Shown here piece by piece: positions 21,538-30,389 of a stretch of DNA of 50,363 nt. The stretch is taken from assembly GCF_001578775.1 (NCBI RefSeq), contig NZ_KQ969062.1, forward strand, positions 898,001 through 948,363, read 5' to 3'. The notes below the pieces were generated by a model, which was given only the letters and a program-made list of their open reading frames with translations, did no database searches and had not been told where the DNA came from. This DNA comes from Streptococcus cristatus (GTDB lineage: Bacteria; Bacillota; Bacilli; Lactobacillales; Streptococcaceae). The position numbers and the translations under genes were made by a program. Each line of letters begins with the position of its first letter. Position 1 is the stretch's first letter.

Positions 21538-22837
21538 TATTCAAAAAAATGTCAACCCCCACTTTAAGAGTGTTTGGGTATCTAAATTGCCATATAATGT
21601 GTTGAAAGGTGGACGTAACTCTTTTAAATCGTCTGTAATCGCACTGAAACTAGCTTACATGATGCTGCGTTATATCAAAATGGGAGAGACGGCAAATGTA
21701 GTAGTTATTCGCAAGGTTGCAAATACTATTAGAGATAGTGTTTTCAATAAGATTTTTTGGGCTTTAAACTTGTTTGGTGTTGCTAATAGGTTCAAAAAGA
21801 CTATCAGCCCTTTTCAGATCATTCACAAAAAGACAGGATCGACATTTTACTTTTACGGCCAAGATGACTTTCAAAAGCTCAAGTCAAATGACATTGGGAA
21901 CATAATAGCGGTCTGGTATGAAGAAGCTGCTGAATTTGGTAGTCAAGAAGATTTTGACCAATCCAACGTAACCTTTATGCGCCAAAAGCATCCACGCGCT
22001 AAGTTTGTACAATTTTTTTGGTCTTACAATCCACCCAGAAATCCGTATAGTTGGATCAATGAGTGGTTTGAGAACATCAAGACTAACAAGAACTATCTAG
22101 CACATTCAAGCACTTACCTTGATGATGAGCTGGGATTTGTAACAGAACAGATGCTAGAAGATATAGAGCGCATCAAAGAGAATGACTATGACTATTACAG
22201 GTATCTATATCTTGGTGAGGCTGTTGGATTGGGGAATAATGTATATAACATGAGTACATTTCACCCATTAGATGCTTTGCCCTCTGATGATCGGCTAATA
22301 GGCATATCCTTTGCTCTTGACGGCGGGCATCAACAATCAGCTACTGCTTGTTGCGCTTTTGGCATCACGGCTAAAGGTAAAGTCATCTTACTAGATACCT
22401 GGTACTATTCACCAGCTGGCCAAGTGATAAAGAAAGCACCTAGCCAACTATCACAGGACATCAATGGCTTTATACAATCTGTTGTCAGCAAGTACAGAGT
22501 ACCTATCTTGCAATATACGATTGATAGCGCAGAGGGAGCATTGAGAAACCAGATGTATCTTGATTTCAGTATTAGATGGCATCCAGTGACTAAATTGAAG
22601 AAAGTAACAATGATTGATACATTCCAATCATTGTTAGCGCAAGGTCGCTTTTATTACCTTGATACAGAGAATAACAAGATATTTATTGAAGAACATAGGA
22701 TGTACAGGTGGGATGAAAAGACAATCAAATCAGATAATCCTAATGTCATTAAAGAAGACGACCACACATGCGACACATCACAGTATTTTGTGTTGGATAA
22801 TGCAAAAATACTTGGTTTGCGTGTGGGTAACACATAA
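21524..22837 (+). CDS. terL: terminase large subunit
   Basis: The 437-residue protein has the ATPase Walker A-like GGRNSFKSS (29-37), Walker B IIAVWYEEA (127-135) and a C-terminal nuclease domain with ALDGGHQQSA (Asp266) and DSAEGALRNQ. It belongs to the PBSX/SPP1-type terminases and probably uses headful packaging. The start at 21524 uses GGGAGGG; longer in-frame sequence overlaps terS. Confidence 0.95.
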   Translation: MRIIDIQKNVNPHFKSVWVSKLPYNVLKGGRNSFKSSVIALKLAYMMLRYIKMGETANVVVIRKVANTIRDSVFNKIFWALNLFGVANRFKKTISPFQIIHKKTGSTFYFYGQDDFQKLKSNDIGNIIAVWYEEAAEFGSQEDFDQSNVTFMRQKHPRAKFVQFFWSYNPPRNPYSWINEWFENIKTNKNYLAHSSTYLDDELGFVTEQMLEDIERIKENDYDYYRYLYLGEAVGLGNNVYNMSTFHPLDALPSDDRLIGISFALDGGHQQSATACCAFGITAKGKVILLDTWYYSPAGQVIKKAPSQLSQDINGFIQSVVSKYRVPILQYTIDSAEGALRNQMYLDFSIRWHPVTKLKKVTMIDTFQSLLAQGRFYYLDTENNKIFIEEHRMYRWDEKTIKSDNPNVIKEDDHTCDTSQYFVLDNAKILGLRVGNT

Positions 22838-22848
22838 GGGGGGCAGAC

Positions 22849-24420
22849 ATGAGCCTATTTCAGAAGATAAAAGATTTTTTTAACCGTGGGAGGTATAACA
22901 TGACAACAGCAAATCTAAGTAGCATTCTAGATCATCCAAAAATCGCTGTGACCCAAGAGGAATTTCGCCGTATTCAGCATAATCTGACTTACTATCAATC
23001 TAAATTTGAAGATATTGAGTATATCAATACGGATGGAGACAGAAAGCGCAGAAAGATGCAACACTTGCCGATCGCACGCACAGCAGCCAAAAAGATTGCC
23101 AGCCTTGTTTACAACGAACAAGCAGAGATTTCAGCAAAAGATGAAACACTGAATAAGTTCTTGAATGATATGCTAGGTAATGACCGCTTTAACAAGAACT
23201 TTGAGCGGTATTTAGAGAGTGCATTGGCACTTGGTGGGCTAGCTATGAGGCCTTATATTGACGGAGATAAAGTTAGAGTGGCATTTATTCAAGCACCAGT
23301 ATTTTTGCCACTGCAAAGCAACACGCAAGATGTATCAAGTGCTGCCATTTTAACAAAGACTATCAAATCAGAGGGTAAAACTAATGTGTATTATACTTTA
23401 GTCGAGTTCCACGAGTGGGTTACTAAAGATGGTAGCGAGATAGGAAGTACAAAGGATAAGAACTTATACCGTATCACTAATGAGCTGTATAAATCAGATA
23501 CAGGTGAATCGCTAGGTCAGAGAGTCAACTTACAAGAACTCTACCCAGACCTAGAGCCAGTAACGGTATTAAAAGACCTATCACGATCGTTGTTTACTTA
23601 TCTGAAAACGCCAGGTATGAATAATAAAGATATTAACTCACCACTTGGCCTATCAATTTTTGACAATGCCAAAACCACTATTGACTTTATCAATCGCACT
23701 TATGATGAATTTATGTGGGAAATCAAGATGGGGCAAAGGCGCGTGATTGTACCAGAGCAGCTAACGCAACTCAAAGTGCAAGATACCCACGGTAATATCG
23801 CTTTCAAACACCGTTTTGATGTTGAACAAAATGTGTATATGCAAGTAGGAGCTGGTGACATGGATAGCGGCAATATTGTTGACCTCACAACGCCTATTAG
23901 GTCATCTGATTACATTTCTGCTATTTCAGAGGGGCTGAAACTCTTTGAGATGCAGATAGGGGTATCTAGTGGCATGTTTACCTTTGACGGTCAAGGAGTC
24001 AAGACAGCGACCGAGATTGTCAGCGAAAATAGCGATACTTACCAGATGCGCAACAGCATTGTTGCACTGGTTGAGCAGTCTATTAAAGAGCTTTGTGTAT
24101 CTATGTGTGAACTTGGTAAGGCAGTTGGTCTGTACAAGGGGAACATTCCAGAACTTGATGATATTTCAGTTAATCTGGATGATGGGGTCTTTACTGATAG
24201 ACATGCGGAGCTTGATTACTGGATGAAGATGGTAGCAGCTGGCTTTGCAACACAGAAAAGAGGTATTGCCAAGACGCTGAACGTCACGGAGGATGAAGCA
24301 GAGAAAGAGCTTGCTGAAATCAATGGAGAATTACCGCCTGAAAATGATGCTGAACTAGCGCTGTATAACAACCATAAGAGGGTAGAAGATGGAGAAGAAC
24401 AAAAGGCCGATAACACTTAA
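22849..24420 (+). CDS. phage portal protein (SPP1 gp6-like)
   Basis: The 523-residue protein has typical portal segments: HLPIARTAAKKIASLVYNEQ near the N-terminus, SPLGLSIFDNAKTTIDFINR in the middle and MFTFDGQGVKTATEIVSENS in the clip/stem region. It forms the dodecameric DNA gate of the capsid. AAGGGGGGC precedes the ATG. It overlaps the next gene by 32 nt. Confidence 0.92.
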   Translation: MSLFQKIKDFFNRGRYNMTTANLSSILDHPKIAVTQEEFRRIQHNLTYYQSKFEDIEYINTDGDRKRRKMQHLPIARTAAKKIASLVYNEQAEISAKDETLNKFLNDMLGNDRFNKNFERYLESALALGGLAMRPYIDGDKVRVAFIQAPVFLPLQSNTQDVSSAAILTKTIKSEGKTNVYYTLVEFHEWVTKDGSEIGSTKDKNLYRITNELYKSDTGESLGQRVNLQELYPDLEPVTVLKDLSRSLFTYLKTPGMNNKDINSPLGLSIFDNAKTTIDFINRTYDEFMWEIKMGQRRVIVPEQLTQLKVQDTHGNIAFKHRFDVEQNVYMQVGAGDMDSGNIVDLTTPIRSSDYISAISEGLKLFEMQIGVSSGMFTFDGQGVKTATEIVSENSDTYQMRNSIVALVEQSIKELCVSMCELGKAVGLYKGNIPELDDISVNLDDGVFTDRHAELDYWMKMVAAGFATQKRGIAKTLNVTEDEAEKELAEINGELPPENDAELALYNNHKRVEDGEEQKADNT

Positions 24421-25537
24421 TGATCAGCAGTTTTCTCTGCAAATGCAGGGCGTGAGCGATATTTACGCTAAAATGCAGATTGAGCTATTTGACAGCATGA
24501 TTAAACGCCTAAAAAAGCGCGGTAGTGCTGACTTGCAAGAAAATCCGTATGTATGGCAACTAGAAAAACTCAATGATATGCACATGTTGAACGATAAAAA
24601 CCTAAAAACAATATCAGAGCGTACAGGTATTGCTGAAAGCCTGTTAAGAAATGTTATTGCCAATGAGGGGTTGAAGGTCTATAAGGACACTAAACAGCAG
24701 CTTGAAGAAGATTTAGGGCGCGTGCATAGCGGTATTGTTAGAAATGGCGTTACAGATGCATTAGAAGCCTATACATCACAAGCTATTGAAGACCTCAATC
24801 TTATCAATACAACATTACCTAAAAGCATTCAAAATGTCTTTAAATCAATAGTAGAGCAGACAGTTGCTAATGTGGTAGCTGGTACTAAAACAAGTGATAG
24901 GGCTTTGCATGAGACTATTATGGGTTGGCAGAAAAAAGGCTTTACCGGTTTTACAGATGCAGCAGGTAGGGAGTGGAGAGCTGATAGCTATGCACGCGCT
25001 ATCATCAAAACAACGACTTACAGAGTGTACAACGAAATGCGAACTAGACCGGCGGAAGAATTGGGTATTGATACATTTTACTACTCTATCAAGCGCACAG
25101 CGCGGCCAGCGTGCAGCCCGATTCAAGGTAAGATTGTTACTAAAGGTGAAAGTCGTACAGAAAATGGCACAAAAATCTATTCATTGTACGATTATGACTA
25201 TGGCACTGCTGGTGGCTGTCTTGGTGTCCATTGCGGGCATTACTTAACACCTTTTATTATTGGTGCTAATGAGTTGCCAGACCTACCAGACTATCTAAAG
25301 AACCTTACACCAGAGCAAGCAGAAGAAAACGCACGCATAGAAGCTAAACAGAGAGCATTAGAGCGAGCTATTAAAAATCACAAGGAGCGCTTGCACTATG
25401 CCAATACTATGAATGATGATGACTTTATACAAGCTGAAAAACTAAAAGTCAGAATGTATCAGAATAAAATCAGAAATCTTGTGGATAACTATGATTTTCT
25501 GTATCGAGATTACAGCAGAGAAAAGTTATACACATAA
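24389..25537 (+). CDS. phage minor capsid protein (Phage_min_cap2)
   Basis: The 382-residue protein includes KSIQNVFKSIVEQTVANVVA and the family hallmark around RTARPACSPIQGKI and GCLGVHCGHYLTPFIIG, a Cys/His-containing segment, then a helical C-terminus. Such proteins sit in the prohead with the portal and may enter the cell with the DNA. It follows the portal gene with overlap. Confidence 0.88.
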   Translation: MEKNKRPITLNDQQFSLQMQGVSDIYAKMQIELFDSMIKRLKKRGSADLQENPYVWQLEKLNDMHMLNDKNLKTISERTGIAESLLRNVIANEGLKVYKDTKQQLEEDLGRVHSGIVRNGVTDALEAYTSQAIEDLNLINTTLPKSIQNVFKSIVEQTVANVVAGTKTSDRALHETIMGWQKKGFTGFTDAAGREWRADSYARAIIKTTTYRVYNEMRTRPAEELGIDTFYYSIKRTARPACSPIQGKIVTKGESRTENGTKIYSLYDYDYGTAGGCLGVHCGHYLTPFIIGANELPDLPDYLKNLTPEQAEENARIEAKQRALERAIKNHKERLHYANTMNDDDFIQAEKLKVRMYQNKIRNLVDNYDFLYRDYSREKLYT

Positions 25538-25541
25538 TCTA

Positions 25542-25566
25542 GCGTTGCCATGTGCAGCGCTTTTTT
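25542..25566 (+). terminator. intrinsic terminator after the minor capsid gene
   Basis: GCGTTGC (25542-25548) and GCAGCGC (25554-25560) form 7 bp with one G-U, followed by six Ts. It separates the packaging block from the scaffold/capsid block. Confidence 0.75.
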
Positions 25567-25578
25567 GTTTGTCTAAAA

Positions 25579-25611
25579 CCGTAAAAAATCCCATCTAATC
25601 AAAGGTATATT
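25579..25611 (+). promoter_or_regulatory. candidate late promoter 3 (scaffold/capsid)
   Basis: CCGTAAAAAATCCCAT (25579-25594) with TATATT (25606-25611), 17 nt from the T of ATCCC. It lies between a terminator and the scaffold gene. Confidence 0.6.
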
Positions 25612-25678
25612 GAGAAAGTAAATAATATTTTGCTTGAGGTGGGAGTTATCCACCTAAAAAAGAACTAGGAGGGTATAA

Positions 25679-26248
25679 ATGGCATTTACGACAGAAGAAC
25701 TACTCAAACTTGGATTGACAGAAGAACAGGCTAAATCAGTCTTTGCCTTGCGAGGAAAAGAGCTCAACGAGGACAAATCAGCCTTGGAAACTATCACCAA
25801 AGAGCGAGATAGTCTGAAGAACCAGTTGCAGAATGCAGAGGCACAACTTGAAAATATGAAGGCAGATGCAAATACAAGTGCTGAGCAAAAAGAGGCTCTT
25901 GATAAGTTGCAGGCTGAATATGACAAGTACAAAGCAGATGCAGAAGCTGAACTGGCCAAAACAAACAAGGTGAACGCTATCAATCTTGCTTTAAAAGATA
26001 CTAAGGCACACAATCCAGCAGCATTGATGAAGTTTATTGATGTAGATGCTATTGAGCTTGATGATAATGGTAAACCGAAACTTGATGAAATTATCAACGG
26101 GCTAAAAGAAAGTGATCCTTATCTTTTCCAAACAGAGGATGACAGCAATACACCAAATCCAACAATCGTAACACAAGGAAATCCAGCAGCAAATGGTGCA
26201 GGAAAGACTGACCCATTCCAAGCAATCATTGATGGTTACGGTAAATAA
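25679..26248 (+). CDS. phage scaffolding protein (GP20 type)
   Basis: The 189-residue acidic protein begins MAFTTEELLKLGLTEEQAKS, then a long coiled coil (about 30-105), and ends with a region contacting the capsid. This is the usual Phage_GP20 scaffold layout upstream of the major capsid gene. It guides prohead assembly and is lost afterwards. AGGAGGG precedes the start. Confidence 0.9.
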   Translation: MAFTTEELLKLGLTEEQAKSVFALRGKELNEDKSALETITKERDSLKNQLQNAEAQLENMKADANTSAEQKEALDKLQAEYDKYKADAEAELAKTNKVNAINLALKDTKAHNPAALMKFIDVDAIELDDNGKPKLDEIINGLKESDPYLFQTEDDSNTPNPTIVTQGNPAANGAGKTDPFQAIIDGYGK

Positions 26249-26265
26249 AAGAAAGGAGATTAGTA

Positions 26266-27147
26266 ATGCCAGCTAATCAAAATAATTCAGCCCGTCGTTA
26301 TGAGAAACAATATGCGGGTATTTTGCAAACTGTATTTGGTGTCCGCGCAGCATTTACAGGAGCTTTATCACCTATCCAAATCTTAGATGGTGTACAAGAA
26401 AACTCCAAAGCTTTTTCTTTGAAAACTAACAATACACCAGTTGTTATTGGCGAGTACAAAACAGGCGCAAATGATGGCGGTTTTGGAGACGGTACAGGAG
26501 CAGGTTCACGTTTCGGTGAATTAACTGAAATTAAGTATGAAAATACAGACGTTGAGTATAGCTATACACTTTCTATCCACGAGGGGCTTGACCGCTATAC
26601 TGTCAACAACGACTTACAGGCTGCCATCGCCGACCGATTGAAATTACAATCAGAAGCGCAGACACGCCAAATGAACAAACGTATTGGTAAATATCTGTCT
26701 GATAGTGCAGGCAAAACAGAAGCGCTTGCTGACTTTACAGAGGAAAAAGTAAAAGCCCTGTTTAATACAGTAAATGCTTATTACATCAATCAAGAAGTCA
26801 CTGCACCAATTACTATTTATCTACGTCCAGAACTTTACAATGCGATTATTGATATGACAGCCAATACATCTGCTAAAGGGTCAAGTGTATCTATTGATAA
26901 CAATGGTCTTGCACGTTACAAAGGCTTTGCTTTAGTAGAGACCCCAGCACAATACTTTGACACAGGCGTTGTAGCTGTATTCTCACCAGATGGCATCATT
27001 ATTCCATTTGTTGGTATTTCAACAACTCGTACTATTGAAGCAACAACATTTGATGGTGTGCAGTTACAAGCGGCAGCTAAAGGTGGTACTTATGTCTTAG
27101 ATGATAACAAGAAAGCTATTGTCAAAGTGACCGGAACGATCGTATAG
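26266..27147 (+). CDS. major capsid protein
   Basis: The 293-residue protein starts MPANQNNSARRYEKQYAGIL and includes SRFGELTEIKYENTDVEYSY and RLKLQSEAQTRQMNKRIGKY. Size, place after the scaffold, a GAAAGGAG site and strong codon bias all support the main HK97-fold shell protein. Confidence 0.9.
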   Translation: MPANQNNSARRYEKQYAGILQTVFGVRAAFTGALSPIQILDGVQENSKAFSLKTNNTPVVIGEYKTGANDGGFGDGTGAGSRFGELTEIKYENTDVEYSYTLSIHEGLDRYTVNNDLQAAIADRLKLQSEAQTRQMNKRIGKYLSDSAGKTEALADFTEEKVKALFNTVNAYYINQEVTAPITIYLRPELYNAIIDMTANTSAKGSSVSIDNNGLARYKGFALVETPAQYFDTGVVAVFSPDGIIIPFVGISTTRTIEATTFDGVQLQAAAKGGTYVLDDNKKAIVKVTGTIV

Positions 27148-27157
27148 GAGGTAAATC

Positions 27158-27421
27158 ATGACACTATATAAGGCAACTAAGAACCTTGTTTTTACAAGTC
27201 TTGACCAATCTGCCATTGTTGACGAGGTTATTGAGCTTGACCCAGAATACGCTAAAAAGGTCAATGAAGACCTCAAACTGACATTTCCAGATGTTGCTGC
27301 TGTTCTGGTGCTTGCTGATGGGGATGAGTCAGTGGAAGATAAGCCCGCTGATGAGGATAAACTTAAAAAGCCAGGTCGCAAGAAAGTCGATGCAAAAGCA
27401 TCAGAGGATGCAGCTGAATAA
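27158..27421 (+). CDS. small head-region hypothetical protein
   Basis: The 87-residue protein has a short beta/helix N-terminal domain (MTLYKATKNLVFTSLDQSAI) and an acidic/lysine-rich tail (DEDKLKKPGRKKVDAKASED). Genes in this position often encode decoration or head accessory proteins; this one is not recognised specifically. Confidence 0.7.
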   Translation: MTLYKATKNLVFTSLDQSAIVDEVIELDPEYAKKVNEDLKLTFPDVAAVLVLADGDESVEDKPADEDKLKKPGRKKVDAKASEDAAE

Positions 27422-27423
27422 AT

Positions 27424-27449
27424 AAGGGGTGGCAACACCCTTTGTTTTT
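27424..27449 (+). terminator. intrinsic terminator or attenuator after the capsid genes
   Basis: AAGGGGTG and CACCCTTT pair around GCAA (one G-U) and are followed by GTTTTT. It lies inside the structural operon, so it may lower tail gene expression relative to capsid rather than stop it. Confidence 0.7.
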
Positions 27450-27463
27450 AAGGGAGGTTACAC

Positions 27464-27856
27464 ATGACTTATTTAACAAAAGATGAATTCATCGGTCTAG
27501 GTTTTGATGATGTATCTGACTTTGACAAGTTAGCAAAGCGGGCAGAGGTCGCCATCAATCTCTATACTCAAGGCCTTTATCAAAGGCACATTGATTTTGA
27601 TAAAGAAGCAGATTACCGAAAACAGGCGGTAAAACTTGCTATGGCCTTTCAAATCGCTTATCTGGATGTTTCAGGTATCACAACAGCTGATGACAAACAA
27701 GCTATGACAAGTGTTTCCATCGGCCGCACATCCATCTCCTACCGCAAGTCTCAAAATGGATCGGCTGGTCAGCGGTTCAACCTTTCGCTGGATGCTGAGA
27801 ACATTTTGAAGCAAGCAGGTTTTAGCCTCGTTACAGCTGTTGACTATGATAGATAA
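27464..27856 (+). CDS. head-tail connector protein
   Basis: The 130-residue protein starts MTYLTKDEFIGLGFDDVSDF and is helical, with SVSIGRTSISYRKSQNGSAG, the pattern of gp6/gp15-type connector proteins that bind below the portal. AGGGAGG precedes the ATG. Confidence 0.82.
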   Translation: MTYLTKDEFIGLGFDDVSDFDKLAKRAEVAINLYTQGLYQRHIDFDKEADYRKQAVKLAMAFQIAYLDVSGITTADDKQAMTSVSIGRTSISYRKSQNGSAGQRFNLSLDAENILKQAGFSLVTAVDYDR

Positions 27857-28172
27857 ACGTTTATTGCAAGATGCTATTACTGTCCGAAAGGTTGCGGACA
27901 AAAACGATTTTGGAGATGAGAGTTATTCCGATCCATTGAGTGTTAAACCAGTAAGGTTTGATAGGTCAGTGAGTGTCGTTGGTACTAACAACTCTAAAAC
28001 GAGGCAGAAAGCAGGAGTTATCTATATTTATCCAAAATTTGCAAATGTGACGGTTGATGATAGTTGGCTGGGTGCAATTGTGAATGATGGAGCGCGTGAT
28101 TACACCGTCACAGGTTATCAACCCAATTATCTTAATGGTAAAGTCTTTAGCTATGAAGTCGAGGTGATTTGA
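27846..28172 (+). CDS. putative minor capsid protein (head completion)
   Basis: The 108-residue protein (ATG 27846) starts MIDKRLLQDAITVRKVADKN and contains YPKFANVTVDDSWLGAIVND. It matches the Minor_capsid_1 group that closes the head-tail interface. It overlaps the connector gene by 11 nt and the next gene by one base at ATGA-type coupling. A TTG two codons upstream is an alternative start. Confidence 0.75.
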   Translation: MIDKRLLQDAITVRKVADKNDFGDESYSDPLSVKPVRFDRSVSVVGTNNSKTRQKAGVIYIYPKFANVTVDDSWLGAIVNDGARDYTVTGYQPNYLNGKVFSYEVEVI

Positions 28173-28516
28173 TGGCTGATGTCAGAGTAGTTGTTGACCT
28201 CGGTGGTGTTGAACGTAAAGTGTCACCAGAAAATTTAAAACGTGGTAAGTTAGCCGCCGCTAGCCAAGCAAAGCTAATAATGATTCCGTATATCCCTATG
28301 AGAGGTGGAGATCTGAGAGCATCTGGCCGTGTTGAATCTAACGGGGATGTCAGTTATAACACAGTTTATGCTAGAGCCCATTTTTACGGAACTAATGGAA
28401 TTGTAGTCTTTAGAAGATATACGACCCCTGGAACTGGCAAGCGTTGGGATAAGCCATTAAAGGCCAATGTTGAACAACTAAAACGAGTCGCTATTAGAGC
28501 AATGGGGTTGAGATGA
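28172..28516 (+). CDS. minor capsid / head-tail joining protein
   Basis: The 114-residue basic protein (ATG 28172) starts MADVRVVVDLGGVERKVSPE and includes YIPMRGGDLRASGRVESNGD. This is typical of Minor_capsid_2, an HK97 gp10-like head-tail joining protein. GAGGTG lies upstream. It overlaps the next gene by 4 nt. Confidence 0.78.
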   Translation: MADVRVVVDLGGVERKVSPENLKRGKLAAASQAKLIMIPYIPMRGGDLRASGRVESNGDVSYNTVYARAHFYGTNGIVVFRRYTTPGTGKRWDKPLKANVEQLKRVAIRAMGLR

Positions 28517-28926
28517 TGATGCAAGATAACAAAAACTTTCAGGATGTGCTGTTAGCACATATCAATAAAATCGATACTCTGCCGATGAAAGCACGCCTCG
28601 ATTATTTCGAGGATGATAAAGATGATTTAGTCATCAATGCTTTACCTGGAGGTTCGATTGATAAGCAGTACATGGACGGCACTAGAGAAGTGTCGCTGCC
28701 GTTTGAAATTGCTGTTAAATGTAAGAGCAATCAAAAGGCTAGTGATACGATTTGGCGAATCAATGGAGACTTATCAGGTTTTGATATCGAGCTACCTAGC
28801 ACAGATAACACTTATACTTTTCTTTCTCTCGATGTTGGGAAACCAGGCATCGTTGGAAAAGATGAACAAGGTTACTTTGTCTATACCTTGCAAGTGACCG
28901 CTAAATTAGAAATCGCAGGAGGATAA
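28513..28926 (+). CDS. minor capsid protein / tail terminator-like
   Basis: The 137-residue protein starts MMMQDNKNFQDVLLAHINKI and has the mixed alpha/beta form of Minor_capsid_3, probably a tail terminator. It directly precedes the tail tube gene, as expected. Confidence 0.75.
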   Translation: MMMQDNKNFQDVLLAHINKIDTLPMKARLDYFEDDKDDLVINALPGGSIDKQYMDGTREVSLPFEIAVKCKSNQKASDTIWRINGDLSGFDIELPSTDNTYTFLSLDVGKPGIVGKDEQGYFVYTLQVTAKLEIAGG

Positions 28927-28930
28927 ATAC

Positions 28931-29389
28931 ATGGCACGTCAAAAAAATGCCAAGCGCAAACACTTAGTAGCGCCATTTGACCCAAGTAAAGCAGAGACTG
29001 TACCGGCTGATAACGAATTTTTCCCATTGGCCAAGTATATCGAAAGTATCGAAGATGATACTGATGAAGAAACAGATGACAAAGGCTATTACGATGGCGA
29101 TGGCACAAAAGAAGAAACTGTCACATCAGTTGCTGGTGCTTACACAGCTGAGGGTATCTATGATGCCGAAGATAAGGCGCAGGCACTTATCGCAAATATG
29201 AAGTACAAGACTGGTGATGGCCGCCGTTTGTGGCACCGTGTGATTGAGTCTAATGGCAAGAAATCACTCACTCAAGTAGCAAATGCTTCTGAAATCAAAG
29301 CTGGCTCTGGTGATGCAACAGATTATGAAGAATTTAGTTGCAAACTCAAATGGATCAAAGCGCCAATCGAAAAAGCTATCACAATCTAA
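28931..29389 (+). CDS. major tail (tube) protein
   Basis: The 152-residue protein has FFPLAKYIESIEDDTDEETD, a glycine-rich acidic loop, TAEGIYDAEDKAQALIANMK and a C-terminal beta strand. Position after the tail terminator and before the tail chaperones, with strong codon bias, fits the tube subunit of a non-contractile tail. Confidence 0.82.
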   Translation: MARQKNAKRKHLVAPFDPSKAETVPADNEFFPLAKYIESIEDDTDEETDDKGYYDGDGTKEETVTSVAGAYTAEGIYDAEDKAQALIANMKYKTGDGRRLWHRVIESNGKKSLTQVANASEIKAGSGDATDYEEFSCKLKWIKAPIEKAITI

Positions 29390-29415
29390 AAAAGTAATTG
29401 GAGGAAATAGAAAGC

Positions 29416-29787
29416 ATGGCACGTACTTATAACTTTGGGAATCTCAAGGATGTTACGACATTCAATATTGGAGATGTCACCCTTGAATTTCAACCAACGG
29501 ATGAAAAGAGCGAGCTTCTTGAGAAGAAATCCGCTGAATTAAAGACAAAGGCTGAGCAGATTGATGAATCTGGTACGGAATGGGAATTGCGGAAAGAACT
29601 CAAAGACTTGCTAGATGAATTTTTCACAGCAACTTTTGATGGCGAAGCACCACAAAAACTTTATGATGCTTGTGGCCAGAATACAATTTCTTATCTCAAA
29701 CTGTTCTTGCAGATCGCTGATGCTTTGCGAGAAGTCAACGAAGAACGACAAAACGATGAAGCATTTAAGAAGTATCTTGCTGAATAA
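29416..29787 (+). CDS. tail assembly chaperone
   Basis: The 123-residue protein starts MARTYNFGNLKDVTTFNIGD and is otherwise acidic and helical. Its place between tube and tape measure is that of gpG-like chaperones. I use ATG 29416; a TTG at 29398 overlaps the ribosome binding site. It joins the next gene by TAATG. Confidence 0.78.
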   Translation: MARTYNFGNLKDVTTFNIGDVTLEFQPTDEKSELLEKKSAELKTKAEQIDESGTEWELRKELKDLLDEFFTATFDGEAPQKLYDACGQNTISYLKLFLQIADALREVNEERQNDEAFKKYLAE

Positions 29788-30374
29788 TGTTTGATATTTC
29801 CAAAAGAATGGATGACAGGCTGGTACTCGGTGATACAGAGTATCAGCTTTTCTTATCGTTTGATCGTGTACTGTGGGTCTTTGATATGTGGAGTAAAGAA
29901 CATATCCCACCGCATCTAAAACCTAAATTAGCGCTAGCCAAGTTGACCGAAGATGAAAGTTTTAAAGACATGGACACACAAGAGGCTTTAGCAATCTATG
30001 AAGAAGTGTTTAGAAAACATATACAGGTCGCAAAAGCTGTTGATGAGGTTGATAGATATGATATCGAGGGTAATGTATTGCCTAAAAAGCCAAAAGAGCA
30101 GTCAGACGGTAACGAGAAACCTTTGTTTTCAATCAAATATGATGGTGAGTACATTTTTTCATCGTTTATGCAAGCTTATCAAATTGATTTGATTGAAGAA
30201 CAGGGGAAGTTGCATTGGCAGAAATTTAACGCTTTATTAGCTGGTCTGCCAGATGGCACTAAATTTGTTGAAGTTATGAAAATCAGGGCATGGAAACCTC
30301 AAAAGGGTGAAGATCCCAAAGAAAAACAAAGAATGCGCAAATTACAAGAAGAATATGCGCTACCAGATATTTAA
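29787..30374 (+). CDS. Gp15-family protein (second tail chaperone)
   Basis: The 195-residue protein starts MFDISKRMDDRLVLGDTEYQ and ends in a basic helical tail (DPKEKQRMRKLQEEYALPDI). It matches the bacteriophage Gp15 family, which occupies the gpGT position. It is a separate gene with its own ATG (TAATG overlap) rather than a frameshift extension. Confidence 0.82.
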   Translation: MFDISKRMDDRLVLGDTEYQLFLSFDRVLWVFDMWSKEHIPPHLKPKLALAKLTEDESFKDMDTQEALAIYEEVFRKHIQVAKAVDEVDRYDIEGNVLPKKPKEQSDGNEKPLFSIKYDGEYIFSSFMQAYQIDLIEEQGKLHWQKFNALLAGLPDGTKFVEVMKIRAWKPQKGEDPKEKQRMRKLQEEYALPDI

Positions 30375-30389
30375 GAAAGGGGGTATTAA

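Noticed and set aside
29398..30374. Tail chaperone expression by ribosomal frameshifting (G/GT)
   Set aside because: The second gene has its own ATG in a TAATG overlap and matches the Gp15 family; no slippery heptamer is evident at the junction.
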